From contig JACRQF010000013.1 of NCBI GenBank assembly GCA_016222825.1, forward strand, positions 1 to 64,000: a stretch of DNA of 64,000 nt, read 5' to 3'. The first letter of the stretch is position 1. Each line of letters opens with the position of its first letter. The notes under the pieces are model-generated. The model did not search any database. It was not told where the DNA came from and saw only the letters and a program-made list of their open reading frames with translations. The translations under genes and the position numbers were made by a program. Source of the DNA: Verrucomicrobiota bacterium. GTDB taxonomy: Bacteria > Verrucomicrobiota > Verrucomicrobiia > CAIQCK01. Shown piece after piece: positions 45,135-53,578 of this stretch.

Positions 45135-46066
45135 GGCGTTGGACATTGCTGTTGTTGCTGCTGGTGGCGCCGGCTTGGGGCCAGACGACGCATCGCATCG
45201 CCGAGTTCCAAATCGCACTCGACCGGCAGTTGTTCTCGCCGGGGTGCATTGACGACCATGTCGGCACGCAAACGCGCGCTGCGCTGCGCGCGTGGCAGGT
45301 TTCGCGAGGGGAAAAAGTCACCGGCGTGTTCGACGAGGCGACGGCCGACACGCTCAAGCTGGAAGCGCCGGCGTTCATCCGCTACGAGATCACCACCAAC
45401 GATTTCGCCCGCATCGGCCGCGCGCCGGAGAGCTGGCGCGAGCGGGCGGAGCAGGAATCCATGCCTTACCAAACCGCGCTGGAACTGGTCGCGGAAAAGT
45501 TCCACGCCTCCCAGCGGTTCATCCGCGCACTGAACCCGCAGATACCGTGGGACTCGCTGAACACTCCAACCAACGCGCTCGTGCCGAACGTAGCCACCGA
45601 CACCGCGTCGTGCAAAGCGCAAGAAATCCGCATCAACCTCGCGCAAAAATGGCTGACGGTCTATGACGGCGAGGGCAAACTCTGCGCGTTCTTCCCGTGC
45701 TCGATCGGCCGCGACAAGATGAAGCGGCCCGTCGGTGAGCTGCAAATCGTGGCGGTGGCGCCGAACCCGAACTACACGTTCGATCCGAAGGTGTTCCCGG
45801 AGTCGCCGGAGGCGCAAGCCATCGGTTCCAAGCTCATTATCCCGCCCGGCCCGAATAATCCCGTCGGCGTGCTCTGGCTCTCCATAGGTCGCGCGCCCGG
45901 CAGCGAGGGGCCGCCCCTGACTGGCTACGGCATTCACGGCACGCCGAAACCGGAGGAGGTCGGCCGCACGGAGAGCCACGGCTGTTTCCGGCTCGCGAAT
46001 TTCAACGCCGAGCGCCTCCTCAAGATGGTCACTGTCGGCACGCCGGTGATCGTGGAAGAGGAGTAA
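45128..46066 (+). CDS. L,D-transpeptidase (YkuD) with peptidoglycan-binding domain
   Basis: 312 residues with a signal peptide (about 1-19). Residues 25-80 resemble a PG-binding-1 domain ('FQIALDRQLFSPGCIDDHVG', 'LRAWQ'). A LysM-like stretch ('ELVAEKFHASQRFIRALNP') follows, then the YkuD domain with 'GIHGTPKPEEVGR' and the catalytic 'SHGCFRL', with H284 and C286. It links or attaches proteins to peptidoglycan in the periplasm. It overlaps the nucleotidyltransferase stop, so it is probably co-transcribed with genes of unrelated function. Confidence 0.93.
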   Translation: MVGRWTLLLLLLVAPAWGQTTHRIAEFQIALDRQLFSPGCIDDHVGTQTRAALRAWQVSRGEKVTGVFDEATADTLKLEAPAFIRYEITTNDFARIGRAPESWRERAEQESMPYQTALELVAEKFHASQRFIRALNPQIPWDSLNTPTNALVPNVATDTASCKAQEIRINLAQKWLTVYDGEGKLCAFFPCSIGRDKMKRPVGELQIVAVAPNPNYTFDPKVFPESPEAQAIGSKLIIPPGPNNPVGVLWLSIGRAPGSEGPPLTGYGIHGTPKPEEVGRTESHGCFRLANFNAERLLKMVTVGTPVIVEEE

Positions 46067-46072
46067 GCCAAA

Positions 46073-46089
46073 CCCGGTCAAGAACCGGG
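46073..46089. terminator. Hairpin between convergent genes
   Basis: A 6-bp stem CCCGGT/ACCGGG with a CAAGA loop lies in the 24-bp gap between two convergent genes. There is no T run, so it is only a possible bidirectional terminator. Confidence 0.4.
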
Positions 46090-46090
46090 C

Positions 46091-47239
46091 CTAGCCGATT
46101 CGCAGGTCTCGCACCAACAACTGCATCATGGCCGTCAGGCGCTCGATGTCGTCCGCGCCGGCAGACGCCCTGGCTCGCAGGTAACCGTCCCGCTGGCGCG
46201 CGTTGTGCAGAATGACCACCTGCTCAAACGGCTTTCCCTTCCATTCCAAGCCGCGCATGGCCAGAGCCTGCGTTCGGTCCAGGTCCAGGATGCAATGCTC
46301 CACCGCCGGATGTTTGGCCCGCGTCTCGGCCAGTTGCGTCTCGAATTCCTTGTCCAGGTTCTTCTCGCAGTCCAGCCATGTGAACTCAACGGCGGCGTTC
46401 AATTCAAAATCAAACACCCGCACCACCTTCCCGTCGTCGGTGACATGCCAGCCCAACGGCACCTGCGCCAGCGCGTCTATGCCACGGCAATCCAACAGCG
46501 CCCATTGCTCGTCCGTGTTGACCTCCAGCACTTCCGGCACGCGCACGGAACTGTCGCCCTCGTGGAGCGCGTTCACCTTGTCGGTCGGAGAGAAGCTGTC
46601 CGCGTTGTTGGAAAGGGCGAAGTCCGAGTAATCCGGCTTGCGCGGCTTGGCGGCCTTCTTCGCGGGCGCGGCGGCTTTCTCCTCCGCCTGCCGGGCTTTC
46701 TCGATTTCCGCCTGCCACGCAGGGGGAACCAGTGGCATCGTCGGCCCCTTCGGATGCATCAACCGGAACGAACGGACGATCTTCAGCAGCAACGGTGAGC
46801 CGGTTTCCCAGAGCAACAGCGGCGTGTAGGCCATCAGCGTATAGACCGTCCCGCCGTCCTCGAAGGCGACGACATAGAGCTTCAGGTTGCCATCCGCCCG
46901 TGGCTCGACGGACCTGGCCCCGATGGCCCGCGCCTGCGCCAGTTCCACAGGCCCGACTTCCTCGATTTCCATCCCGGCTTCCTGGCAATTCTGCACCAGC
47001 CACTCCCCCACGGTGCTGTGACCTCGCGGCGGCGCGGCCATGGCCATGAAGACGATCGCCGCGTAGGACGGTGTGAACATCCCCAGCAACTCCTCGTCGT
47101 CCTTCTTGGCGCGCTCCAGGTTGGAGCCGCCCAACTCTACACGGCAGAAGTCTGCCGGCATCTGGACCTGGAACTCCTTGGCCGGATCATCCGGTGTGAC
47201 AGTGACGAGCTTGGTAGGGTTGGCGGTCGCGTCGCTCAT
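46091..47239 (-). CDS. Uncharacterised cytoplasmic protein
   Basis: 382 residues from ATG 47239 (GAGGA ribosome-binding site); no signal peptide or membrane helix. The first about 170 residues contain 'FVQVQ'-like strands and end in 'LLKIVRSFRLMHP', reminiscent of DcrB/PsbP-type domains ('vvkSfr'). A Lys/Ala-rich linker (about 187-205) separates this from a second domain of about 180 residues with 'EFTWLDCEKNLD' and 'HCILDLDRTQALAMRGLEW'. I do not recognise the protein. It stands alone, convergent with the transpeptidase. Confidence 0.75.
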   Translation of the reverse strand: MSDATANPTKLVTVTPDDPAKEFQVQMPADFCRVELGGSNLERAKKDDEELLGMFTPSYAAIVFMAMAAPPRGHSTVGEWLVQNCQEAGMEIEEVGPVELAQARAIGARSVEPRADGNLKLYVVAFEDGGTVYTLMAYTPLLLWETGSPLLLKIVRSFRLMHPKGPTMPLVPPAWQAEIEKARQAEEKAAAPAKKAAKPRKPDYSDFALSNNADSFSPTDKVNALHEGDSSVRVPEVLEVNTDEQWALLDCRGIDALAQVPLGWHVTDDGKVVRVFDFELNAAVEFTWLDCEKNLDKEFETQLAETRAKHPAVEHCILDLDRTQALAMRGLEWKGKPFEQVVILHNARQRDGYLRARASAGADDIERLTAMMQLLVRDLRIG

Positions 47240-47541
47240 AATATCCTCTTTCCTTCTGATGCTTGCGGTCTTCGTGATTGTATCCACTGACGGCGGGCGC
47301 ACAAGGTTCTTCCAGAGTTGGCGGGATCAAAATCATCAGGCTCTCCGGCCTGCGCGCCGTCGAGATTGCAAAGGCCCGGACCAACCAAGCCATGAAGACC
47401 AGCATCGGAGCCGTCTCCTGGCCTTGCGCCGGCGCGGGTTGGCTGAGGCAGTTCAAGACCGCCGCTTGCTTTGGGAAGAGGGAGGCTTAGGTTTGCACAG
47501 GAAATTTTGTGAGTAGTCAAAAGAACTCGGGAGGCATTGAT
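47240..47541. other. Intergenic region between divergent genes
   Basis: 302 bp that hold the leader of the gene at 46091-47239 and the promoter region of the acidic protein at 47542. Bases about 47464-47496 recur upstream of the second acidic protein (about 48001-48034), including GAGGCTTAGGTTTGC. A 70-codon plus-strand frame at 47278-47490 (starts MYPLTAGAQGSS) is open but has no recognisable family and no good ribosome-binding site. Confidence 0.5.
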
Positions 47542-47946
47542 ATGAACTTGCGGCGTGCGTGTATTCTATCGCTGGCTTTGTTGTTTGCCGTCTGTTTGGG
47601 AGGACCGGCCCCCGCGGCAGCTTCAGAGGATGAAAATGTGAGAGTGCGCGGGATCATCGAGGACGAAGACGTGTTCGGAGATCTCGATCTGGACGATGAG
47701 ATCCTGCTCGAACTGCTCTTGGATGAAGAAGAGCTGTTTGAGGACGACTCCAGTTCGCTCGAGGACGGGACATGGCTGGAAGAGATGCTGGTTGGGTCGC
47801 GCTCCTTCGATGACCCATTCTTCTTCCCTAGAAATCCGTTCCTCTTCCCCAGAAACCCTTTCTTCTTCCCTGAAGATCCATTCTTCTTCCCAAGGTTCGA
47901 ATTCCCTGAGGATGAGGAGTTCGAATTCGGCGAAGAAGACGATTAG
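47542..47946 (+). CDS. Acidic secreted protein with Phe-Pro repeats (tandem paralog 1)
   Basis: 134 residues from ATG 47542, preceded by AACTCGGGAGG. A signal peptide covers about 1-27 ('LALLFAVCLGGPAPAAA'). The mature part is extremely acidic (for example 'DLDLDDEILLELLLDEEE'), then four copies of a short 'DPFFFPRNPF' type unit (about 94-120), then a Glu-rich tail. No family was recognised. Its neighbour at 48111 shares the leader, signal peptide and acidic core but lacks the repeats. The acidic runs could bind calcium or another cation; that is a guess from composition. Confidence 0.8.
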   Translation: MNLRRACILSLALLFAVCLGGPAPAAASEDENVRVRGIIEDEDVFGDLDLDDEILLELLLDEEELFEDDSSSLEDGTWLEEMLVGSRSFDDPFFFPRNPFLFPRNPFFFPEDPFFFPRFEFPEDEEFEFGEEDD

Positions 47947-48110
47947 GGATGTGGTTCCGTTGCAGACACCAAGGTTTCGCGGTCAGGCGCCAAAGCCCGG
48001 CGCTTGATTTGGGTGAAGAGAGGCTTAGGTTTGCCTTGCAAAGGAAAAGTCGTGAAGAGTCCATCAAAACTCGGGAGGAAAGGGTCAATCAGAACTCGGG
48101 AGACATTTAT

Positions 48111-48443
48111 ATGAAAGCAGAACGTATGTTGATCGTATTACTGGCTCTATTGTTTGCGGCTACTCTGGCAGGGCCGGCTCCGGCGGTGGCTTCAGACGAT
48201 GTGAACGGAGATGTGCATTTGATCCTCGACGACGAGGACGTGTTCGTGGAGATCGGTCTGGACGACGGGTTGCTCGATCTGTTCTTGGACGCGGAAGCGC
48301 TGCTGGACGACAGCTCCAGTTCGCTGGAGGACACGATGCCTGAGTCGCCCGCCTGCATGACCCCGGTTCTTGCTCCGGGGAATCCGCTCATCCCAACGCC
48401 CGCATGTCGGGACTTGATCGTATTCTTTGAAGAAGACGATTGA
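48111..48443 (+). CDS. Acidic secreted protein (tandem paralog 2)
   Basis: 110 residues from ATG 48111, preceded by two copies of AACTCGGGAG (48067-48078 and 48091-48102). The signal peptide (about 1-27, 'LALLFAATLAGPAPAVA') and the following 'LILDDEDVFVEIGLDDGLLDLFLD' match paralog 1, but the Phe-Pro units are replaced by a Pro-rich segment with two cysteines ('ESPACMTP', 'PTPACRDL'). It ends in 'FFEEDD'. The function is unknown. Confidence 0.78.
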   Translation: MKAERMLIVLLALLFAATLAGPAPAVASDDVNGDVHLILDDEDVFVEIGLDDGLLDLFLDAEALLDDSSSSLEDTMPESPACMTPVLAPGNPLIPTPACRDLIVFFEEDD

Positions 48444-48514
48444 GGACGCGGTTCCGCCACAGCCGACAAGGCATCGCGGTCGGGCGTGAAGGATCAAGCT
48501 GGCGCTGACGCGCG

Positions 48515-48553
48515 ACGAGGGCCATGCAGGGCGAAAGCCGGGACGGCCCTCGT
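48515..48553 (+). terminator. Repeated hairpin with GNRA loop, copy 1
   Basis: A 9-bp stem ACGAGGGCC/GGCCCTCGT surrounds an inner hairpin GGC-GAAA-GCC. TTGATTATAT follows. It sits 71 bp after the second acidic protein and before the glycosyltransferase. Related copies lie at 52510-52548 and 57133-57172. Confidence 0.65.
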
Positions 48554-48630
48554 TGATTATATCTTTTGCTTCCTGCTGCTTGGAGGCGCAGAGTGGGTGT
48601 GCCAGTCACCACGACGAAGACGTCGTTTCT

Positions 48631-50913
48631 ATGCAAGAACCATCCGCCATCCGCAAGGTCGCGTTTCTCGCAGATTATCTGCCGAGGAAATGCGGCATTG
48701 CGACGTTCACGACGGACTTGCGGTGCGCGGTGGCGGGGGAGTTCCCGGCGATGCAGTGCCTGGTGGTGCCGGTCAATGACCGCGAGGGCGGATACGAGTA
48801 TCCGGCGGAGGTGCGCTTCGAGATCGCGGAGCAGGACCTGCCGTCCTATTTGCGCGCGGCGGATTTTCTCAATATCACGGACGTGGACGTGGTTTGCGTG
48901 GAGCATGAGTTCGGCATTTTTGGCGGGCCGGCGGGTAGTCACGTGCTGGCGCTGTTGCGCGAACTGCGGATGCCGATCGTCACGACGCTGCACACAGTGT
49001 TGCGCGAGCCGAACGCGGAGCAGCGGCGCGTAATGCGGGAGTTGATCCGGATCTCGACACGGCTGGTGGTCATGGCCGAACGCGGCCGGGATTTTCTGCG
49101 CGAAATCTATCGGGCGCCGGCGGCCAAGATTGACCTCATCCCGCACGGGATTCACGACATGCCGTTCGCGGACCCGAATTACTTCAAGGACGAGTTTGGC
49201 GTGGCGGGCAAGCAGGTGATACTGACGTTCGGCCTGCTCTCACCCAACAAGGGTATCGAATACGCGCTGCGCGCGCTGCCGGACATCATCCGGGAGTTCC
49301 CCAATGTCGTCTATATCGTGCTGGGCCAAACGCATCCCAATCTGCTGCGCGATGAGGGCGAAGCGTATCGCCTGGGCTTGGAGCGGCTGGCCAAAGACCT
49401 CGGCGTGCAGAAGAACGTCGTATTCTTCAATCGCTTCGTCGAGGTGGAGGAGTTGATGCGGTTCATCGGCGCGGCGGATATTTACCTCACGCCCTACCTG
49501 ACCGAATCGCAAATCACGTCGGGCACGCTGGCCTATGCGTTCGGCGCCGGCAACGCGGTGGTATCCACGCCCTACTGGCACGCATCGGAACTGTTGACCG
49601 CCGAACGCGGCAAGCTGGTGCCGTTCCGCGACGCCCCAGCCATCGCGAGCGCCGTGGTGGCGCTGCTGCGGGACGAACCGTTGCGCCACTTGATGCGCAA
49701 GAACGCCTACAAGCTGGGACGCGACATGGTGTGGAGCCGCGTGGCGCAGCTCTACGCGAAGTCCTTCGAGCAGGCGCGGCACGACCACAGTTTCGTGGGA
49801 CGGAAGTCCTCGCCCATCAAGACGCTCGACGAGCAGCCCGGCCAGTTGCCGGAGTTGAAGCTCGATCACCTGTTTCGCATGAGCGATTCGACCGGCATCT
49901 TCCAGCACGCGAGCTTCACGGTCCCGAATTTCCACGAAGGCTATTGCACGGACGACAACGCACGCGCGCTGGTGCTGGCGATGATGCTGCACCGGTTGGG
50001 GCAGGGATCGCCGCGCCTCAGCGAGCAGGCCGCCACGTATGCGGCGTTCCTGAACCACGCCATGGACCGCAAGCGCGGGCGGTTCCGCAACTTCATGAGC
50101 TTCGACCGCCGCTGGTTGGAGGATGTCGGCTCGGAAGATTGCCAAGGGCACGCGCTGTGGGCGCTGGGGTTGTGTGTGGCGCAGACGGGCCAGGGTAGTT
50201 TTCAAAGGCTGGCGGCGCAACTGTTCGAGCAGGCCCTGCCCGTGGCCGCCGAGTTCACGTCGCCGCGCGCGTGGGCCTTCACGCTCATCGGAATTGACGA
50301 ATACTTGCGGCGGTTGAGTGGTGACCGGCGCGCGAACCAGATTCGCGAATCGCTCACGGCGAAGCTGATGCAGCGCTATGCCGACGCCGCGACCGAAGAG
50401 TGGCAGTGGTTCGAAGAAATGGTCTCCTACACCAACGCCAAGCTGCCGCACGCGCTGATCCTCAGCGGGCGCTGCATGAGCGACGGCACACTGCTGGAGA
50501 CCGGCCTCAAAACGCTGCGCTGGCTGATCAAGGTCCAGACTTCCGATGCCGGCTCTCTGCGGCCCATCGGCTCGAACGGTTTTTATCAGCGAGGACAGGA
50601 TCGCGCGTTATTCGACCAGCAACCCATCGAGGCACAAGCCACAGTCTCCGCCTGCATCGAGGCATATCACGCCACCAGCGATATGGTTTGGGTGGCTGAA
50701 GCGCGACGCGCCTTCGAATGGTTCCTGGGGCGGAACGATCTGGGCCTGGCGCTCTACGATGCGAGCACCGGCGGCTGTCGCGACGGCTTGCACGTGGACC
50801 GCGTGAGCGAGAACCAGGGCGCTGAGTCCACGCTGGCGTTCCTGCTCGCGCTCGCGGAGATGCAGGCGCTGCAGAACACCCTCACCAGCTTCAAGGAACC
50901 GCCGGGCGAGTAG
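48631..50913 (+). CDS. GT4 glycosyltransferase with C-terminal alpha-helical domain
   Basis: 760 residues from ATG 48631; an in-frame start at 48553 would add 26 residues unlike the family. The N-terminal about 380 residues are a GT-B enzyme ('YLPRKCGIATFTTDL', 'FGLLSPNKGIEYALRALP', 'PYLTESQITSGTLAYA'). The C-terminal about 350 residues look like an alpha-helical toroid ('NFHEGYCTDDNARALV', 'GHALWALGL', 'SENQGAESTLAFLLAL'). This fused protein is often encoded just before a GH130 phosphorylase, as here (13 bp gap), in mannan-related operons. The likely product is a beta- or alpha-mannoside; that is by association. Confidence 0.9.
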   Translation: MQEPSAIRKVAFLADYLPRKCGIATFTTDLRCAVAGEFPAMQCLVVPVNDREGGYEYPAEVRFEIAEQDLPSYLRAADFLNITDVDVVCVEHEFGIFGGPAGSHVLALLRELRMPIVTTLHTVLREPNAEQRRVMRELIRISTRLVVMAERGRDFLREIYRAPAAKIDLIPHGIHDMPFADPNYFKDEFGVAGKQVILTFGLLSPNKGIEYALRALPDIIREFPNVVYIVLGQTHPNLLRDEGEAYRLGLERLAKDLGVQKNVVFFNRFVEVEELMRFIGAADIYLTPYLTESQITSGTLAYAFGAGNAVVSTPYWHASELLTAERGKLVPFRDAPAIASAVVALLRDEPLRHLMRKNAYKLGRDMVWSRVAQLYAKSFEQARHDHSFVGRKSSPIKTLDEQPGQLPELKLDHLFRMSDSTGIFQHASFTVPNFHEGYCTDDNARALVLAMMLHRLGQGSPRLSEQAATYAAFLNHAMDRKRGRFRNFMSFDRRWLEDVGSEDCQGHALWALGLCVAQTGQGSFQRLAAQLFEQALPVAAEFTSPRAWAFTLIGIDEYLRRLSGDRRANQIRESLTAKLMQRYADAATEEWQWFEEMVSYTNAKLPHALILSGRCMSDGTLLETGLKTLRWLIKVQTSDAGSLRPIGSNGFYQRGQDRALFDQQPIEAQATVSACIEAYHATSDMVWVAEARRAFEWFLGRNDLGLALYDASTGGCRDGLHVDRVSENQGAESTLAFLLALAEMQALQNTLTSFKEPPGE

Positions 50914-50926
50914 CGCCGACCACCCA

Positions 50927-52390
50927 ATGAAAACCATAGCCGTCCATGCAAACCGCATCGGGCCGACACTGACTCCGGACCGCTCGCGGGTGCTGATGCG
51001 CCCCTTTTATCCGAGCAGCGATGACATTGCACGAAGGATCGTTGCCCGCATTCTGGCCCTCTCAGACGAGGAGGTCGCGAGCCTGTTGAGCCAGGTGCTG
51101 GGCGAGTTTGAGGCCCGGCACGAACAGATGGAACAACTGGTCCGCAATCGCTTCGTGCAGGTGCGTCATTACTTGGGCGAGGCGTGGGAGCCTTCACCGG
51201 AACGGCAGGCGCTCATCGGCTCCTATTTCACGCATGAATATTCCCCGGAGTCCGCGGCATTGTTCAATCCTTCCATCGTGCCTCATCCCGACCAGGCCGG
51301 GCTGTCCAAGGGCGCGCTCCGTTTCATCATGAGCTTGCGGGCCACAGGCGAGGGGCACATTTCCTCCATCACGTTCCGCATGGGCACGGTCAGCGCGCAG
51401 CATCGCATCACGCTCATGCCGGCCGTGCCGTTTGTGATGGAGCCGAAGCGCGTGCCAAACGCCGCTTACGAGAAGGCGCTGTTTTGCCGCAAACTCCAGG
51501 AAGCGGGCGTGCATAATGACTTTTGTCAGCGCGTGCTTGGTCAACTCCCCGAGACTTTCGTCCTGGACGACCTGCACCACGTCATGACAAAGGAACTCCG
51601 GCAAACGGACCCGGCCGACGCCACCGTTGACCGGGCCGTGCGCGGCATCCTGTTGCTGGCCGAGTCAAACTACGAAGTGAACTTTGCACCCAGCACTCGA
51701 GTCTCGCAGCGTGTCCTCTTTCCGTCCACGGCCAGCCAGCGCAACGGCATCGAGGACGCGCGCTTCGTCCGCTTCCAGAACGACGACGGCAGCTTCGCCT
51801 ACTACGCCACCTACACTGCTTACGACGGCAAGATCACCCTGCCGCAATTGCTGGAGACGCCGGACTTTCTCCACTTCAAATTCAACACGCTGAACGGCCC
51901 TGCCGTGCAGAACAAAGGCATGGCGTTGTTCCCGCGCAAGATTAACGGCCGCTACGCTATGATCTCGCGCCAGGACGACGAGAACATCCTCCTGATGTTC
52001 TCCGACAACATCCATTTCTGGCAAACGCCCCAAGTCTTGCTCTCGCCCGCGCAGCCGTGGGAATTCATCAAGATGGGCAACTGCGGTTCGCCGATCGAGA
52101 CGGAAGCGGGCTGGCTGGTGTTGAGCCACGGCGTCGGCGCGCTGAGAAAGTATTGTCTCGGAGCGTTCCTGCTGGATCTCGCCGACCCGACGCGCGTCAT
52201 CGGCCGCCTGCGCGAGCCGCTGCTGTCTCCGAATGAATCGGAGCGCGAGGGCTACGTTCCGAACGTCGTCTACACCTGCGGCGCGCTGCTGCACGGCCGG
52301 GAACTGGTCATCCCCTACGCGATGAGCGACTACGCCACCAGCTTTGCCAGCGTGTCGCTCGACGAACTTCTGGCGGCAATAGTGAGTTGA
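50927..52390 (+). CDS. GH130-family glycoside phosphorylase-like protein
   Basis: 487 residues. The five-bladed propeller domain begins at about residue 165; 'GIEDARFVRF' (about 272-281) holds the conserved acidic residue and 'GNCGSPIETEAGWLVLSHGVG' and 'YVPNVVYTCGALL' are typical GH130 strands. The N-terminal about 160 residues are helical and usual for the subgroup linked to glycosyltransferases. GH130 enzymes split beta-mannosides with phosphate to give mannose-1-phosphate, or act in reverse. Together with the preceding glycosyltransferase it forms a two-gene operon ending in the hairpin at 52510-52548. Confidence 0.9.
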   Translation: MKTIAVHANRIGPTLTPDRSRVLMRPFYPSSDDIARRIVARILALSDEEVASLLSQVLGEFEARHEQMEQLVRNRFVQVRHYLGEAWEPSPERQALIGSYFTHEYSPESAALFNPSIVPHPDQAGLSKGALRFIMSLRATGEGHISSITFRMGTVSAQHRITLMPAVPFVMEPKRVPNAAYEKALFCRKLQEAGVHNDFCQRVLGQLPETFVLDDLHHVMTKELRQTDPADATVDRAVRGILLLAESNYEVNFAPSTRVSQRVLFPSTASQRNGIEDARFVRFQNDDGSFAYYATYTAYDGKITLPQLLETPDFLHFKFNTLNGPAVQNKGMALFPRKINGRYAMISRQDDENILLMFSDNIHFWQTPQVLLSPAQPWEFIKMGNCGSPIETEAGWLVLSHGVGALRKYCLGAFLLDLADPTRVIGRLREPLLSPNESEREGYVPNVVYTCGALLHGRELVIPYAMSDYATSFASVSLDELLAAIVS

Positions 52391-52404
52391 GGGGTCGCGA
52401 GCGG

Positions 52405-52482
52405 CCCGCAAGCCGCCGCGAGGCACGCGACACGCCGGAAGCGGACGGAGCGTGAAGCAAGAAGCGGCGGCATGCGGGCCAG
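52405..52482. repeat. Palindromic repeat carrying a 36-bp motif
   Basis: Arms GGCCCGCAAGCCGCCGC (52405-52421) and 52466-52482 are complementary with one mismatch. Inside is a 36-bp motif (52439-52474, beginning GGAAGCGGACGGAGCGTGAA) that recurs at 53689-53724 with a single difference. Confidence 0.75.
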
Positions 52483-52509
52483 AAGGGGGGAAGTGAGGAA
52501 TTGGTTTCG

Positions 52510-52548
52510 ACGAGGGCCATGCAGGGCGAGAGCTGGCGCGGCTCTCGT
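52510..52548 (+). terminator. Repeated hairpin with GNRA-like loop, copy 2
   Basis: The stem ACGAGGGCC/GGCTCTCGT (one G-T pair) encloses CATGCAGGGCGAGAGCTGG, then TTTATTT. It lies 119 bp after the GH130 gene and closely matches copy 1 at 48515-48553. Confidence 0.7.
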
Positions 52549-52718
52549 TTATTTCGTGCTTGCGAAGTAATCGCCGAATCGCGGCGACAGGCTGAAGACC
52601 AAAAGACCGGAGCCGCGAGAGTTGGAACCACAGCCGACAGATCTTCGTGTGGCGGTTGCGGATGAGCAGGTGATGCACTAGGTTGGTGTTCCAAAAACCT
52701 TCAACCGAGGAAGATTCA

Positions 52719-52970
52719 ATGATACTGATCTCTATAGTTCTCTTCGCCATCGCCGCTGCCGTGGGTGCAACAATGGCTGTGCTGCGGTTAAGAAACCGGT
52801 CGCTTCCAATGCCTTTGGTCCTGACACACGGCCTAGTGGCCGCAACGGCCTTGGTCTTGCTGGTTGTTGCCACCGTAATGAGCGGTGGCACAACCGTCCA
52901 GAATATCGCGCTGGGGTTGTTTGTCATCGCGGCGCTGGGCGGCTTTGCCTTGTTCTCTTTCCAAATGTGA
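52719..52970 (+). CDS. Small membrane protein
   Basis: 83 residues from ATG 52719 with a GAGGAAG ribosome-binding site. Three hydrophobic segments (about 1-20, 34-54, 62-82) span nearly the whole protein. The function is unknown. Two further small genes for membrane proteins follow at once (gaps of 3 and 19 bp), which suggests an operon. The stretch 'LPMPLVLTHGLVAATALVLL' recurs in diverged form in the next tiny gene. Confidence 0.8.
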   Translation: MILISIVLFAIAAAVGATMAVLRLRNRSLPMPLVLTHGLVAATALVLLVVATVMSGGTTVQNIALGLFVIAALGGFALFSFQM

Positions 52971-52973
52971 AAG

Positions 52974-53066
52974 ATGAAGCTCCCGCTGCCCCTGATGTTC
53001 GTCCATGCATCAGTCGCTGTGGCCGGGTATGTCTTGTTGTTGCTGGTTGCTTTCCATCTGGCCTAG
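52974..53066 (+). CDS. Tiny membrane peptide, diverged copy of part of the preceding protein
   Basis: 30 codons (MKLPLPLMFVHASV...) forming one hydrophobic helix. 'LPLPLMFVHASVAVAGYVLL' aligns with residues 29-48 of the protein at 52719-52970 ('LPMPLVLTHGLVAATALVLL'). It starts 3 bp after that gene and ends 19 bp before the DUF2231 gene. It could be a real small membrane subunit or a leftover of a duplication. Confidence 0.5.
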   Translation: MKLPLPLMFVHASVAVAGYVLLLLVAFHLA

Positions 53067-53085
53067 TGCATCGGGAGACTGGACG

Positions 53086-53532
53086 ATGCGGCTTCTGGGC
53101 CATCCCGTTCACGCAATGGTAATCCACTTTCCCATTGCACTGCTGACAATGGCAGCGATGTGGGATGTCGTGGCGCTGGGGTTCGATGTGCCGTTTTGCT
53201 GGTCCGTGTCGTTCTGGAGCGTCATCACCGGTCTGGCTTTTGGCGTGCCGGCGAGTGTCACCGGACTGATGGACTACGCAGCGATCAAAGACAACCCTCC
53301 GGCGGAGAAAGCGGCCAGCACTCACATGATGTTGATGTTCGGGGTCATTGGCGTCTTCGTTCTCAGTCTGCTCGCTCGCGGGGGCGCGGTGCCGGCAGGC
53401 GTCGCCCGTCAATGGTTGGCTACAGGGCTTGATCTTTTGGGAGCGGCCATACTGGCCGCAGGGTCATGGTATGGGGGCGAACTCGTGTTCAGATACGGCA
53501 TCGGGCAGGCGGGAACAACAAAGCCCAAGTAA
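53086..53532 (+). CDS. DUF2231 membrane protein
   Basis: 148 residues from ATG 53086. 'GHPVHAMVIHFPIALLTMAAMWD' with its two histidines (H6 and H9, then H14) and four hydrophobic segments identify DUF2231. Members are often next to cytochrome or redox genes; a haem or metal role is suspected for the histidines but not proven. It is the third gene of the small membrane-protein operon. Confidence 0.88.
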   Translation: MRLLGHPVHAMVIHFPIALLTMAAMWDVVALGFDVPFCWSVSFWSVITGLAFGVPASVTGLMDYAAIKDNPPAEKAASTHMMLMFGVIGVFVLSLLARGGAVPAGVARQWLATGLDLLGAAILAAGSWYGGELVFRYGIGQAGTTKPK

Positions 53533-53578
53533 GGCGAGCCTTCACACGCCCCCGTCCCGCTCACTCTCCAGGATCAAA

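Larger units (their letters stand above)
52391..52718. other. Intergenic region with repeat elements
   Basis: 328 bp without a convincing gene. It contains the palindromic repeat at 52405-52482, the GNRA-type hairpin at 52510-52548 and, at its end, the leader of the small membrane protein gene. Confidence 0.6.
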
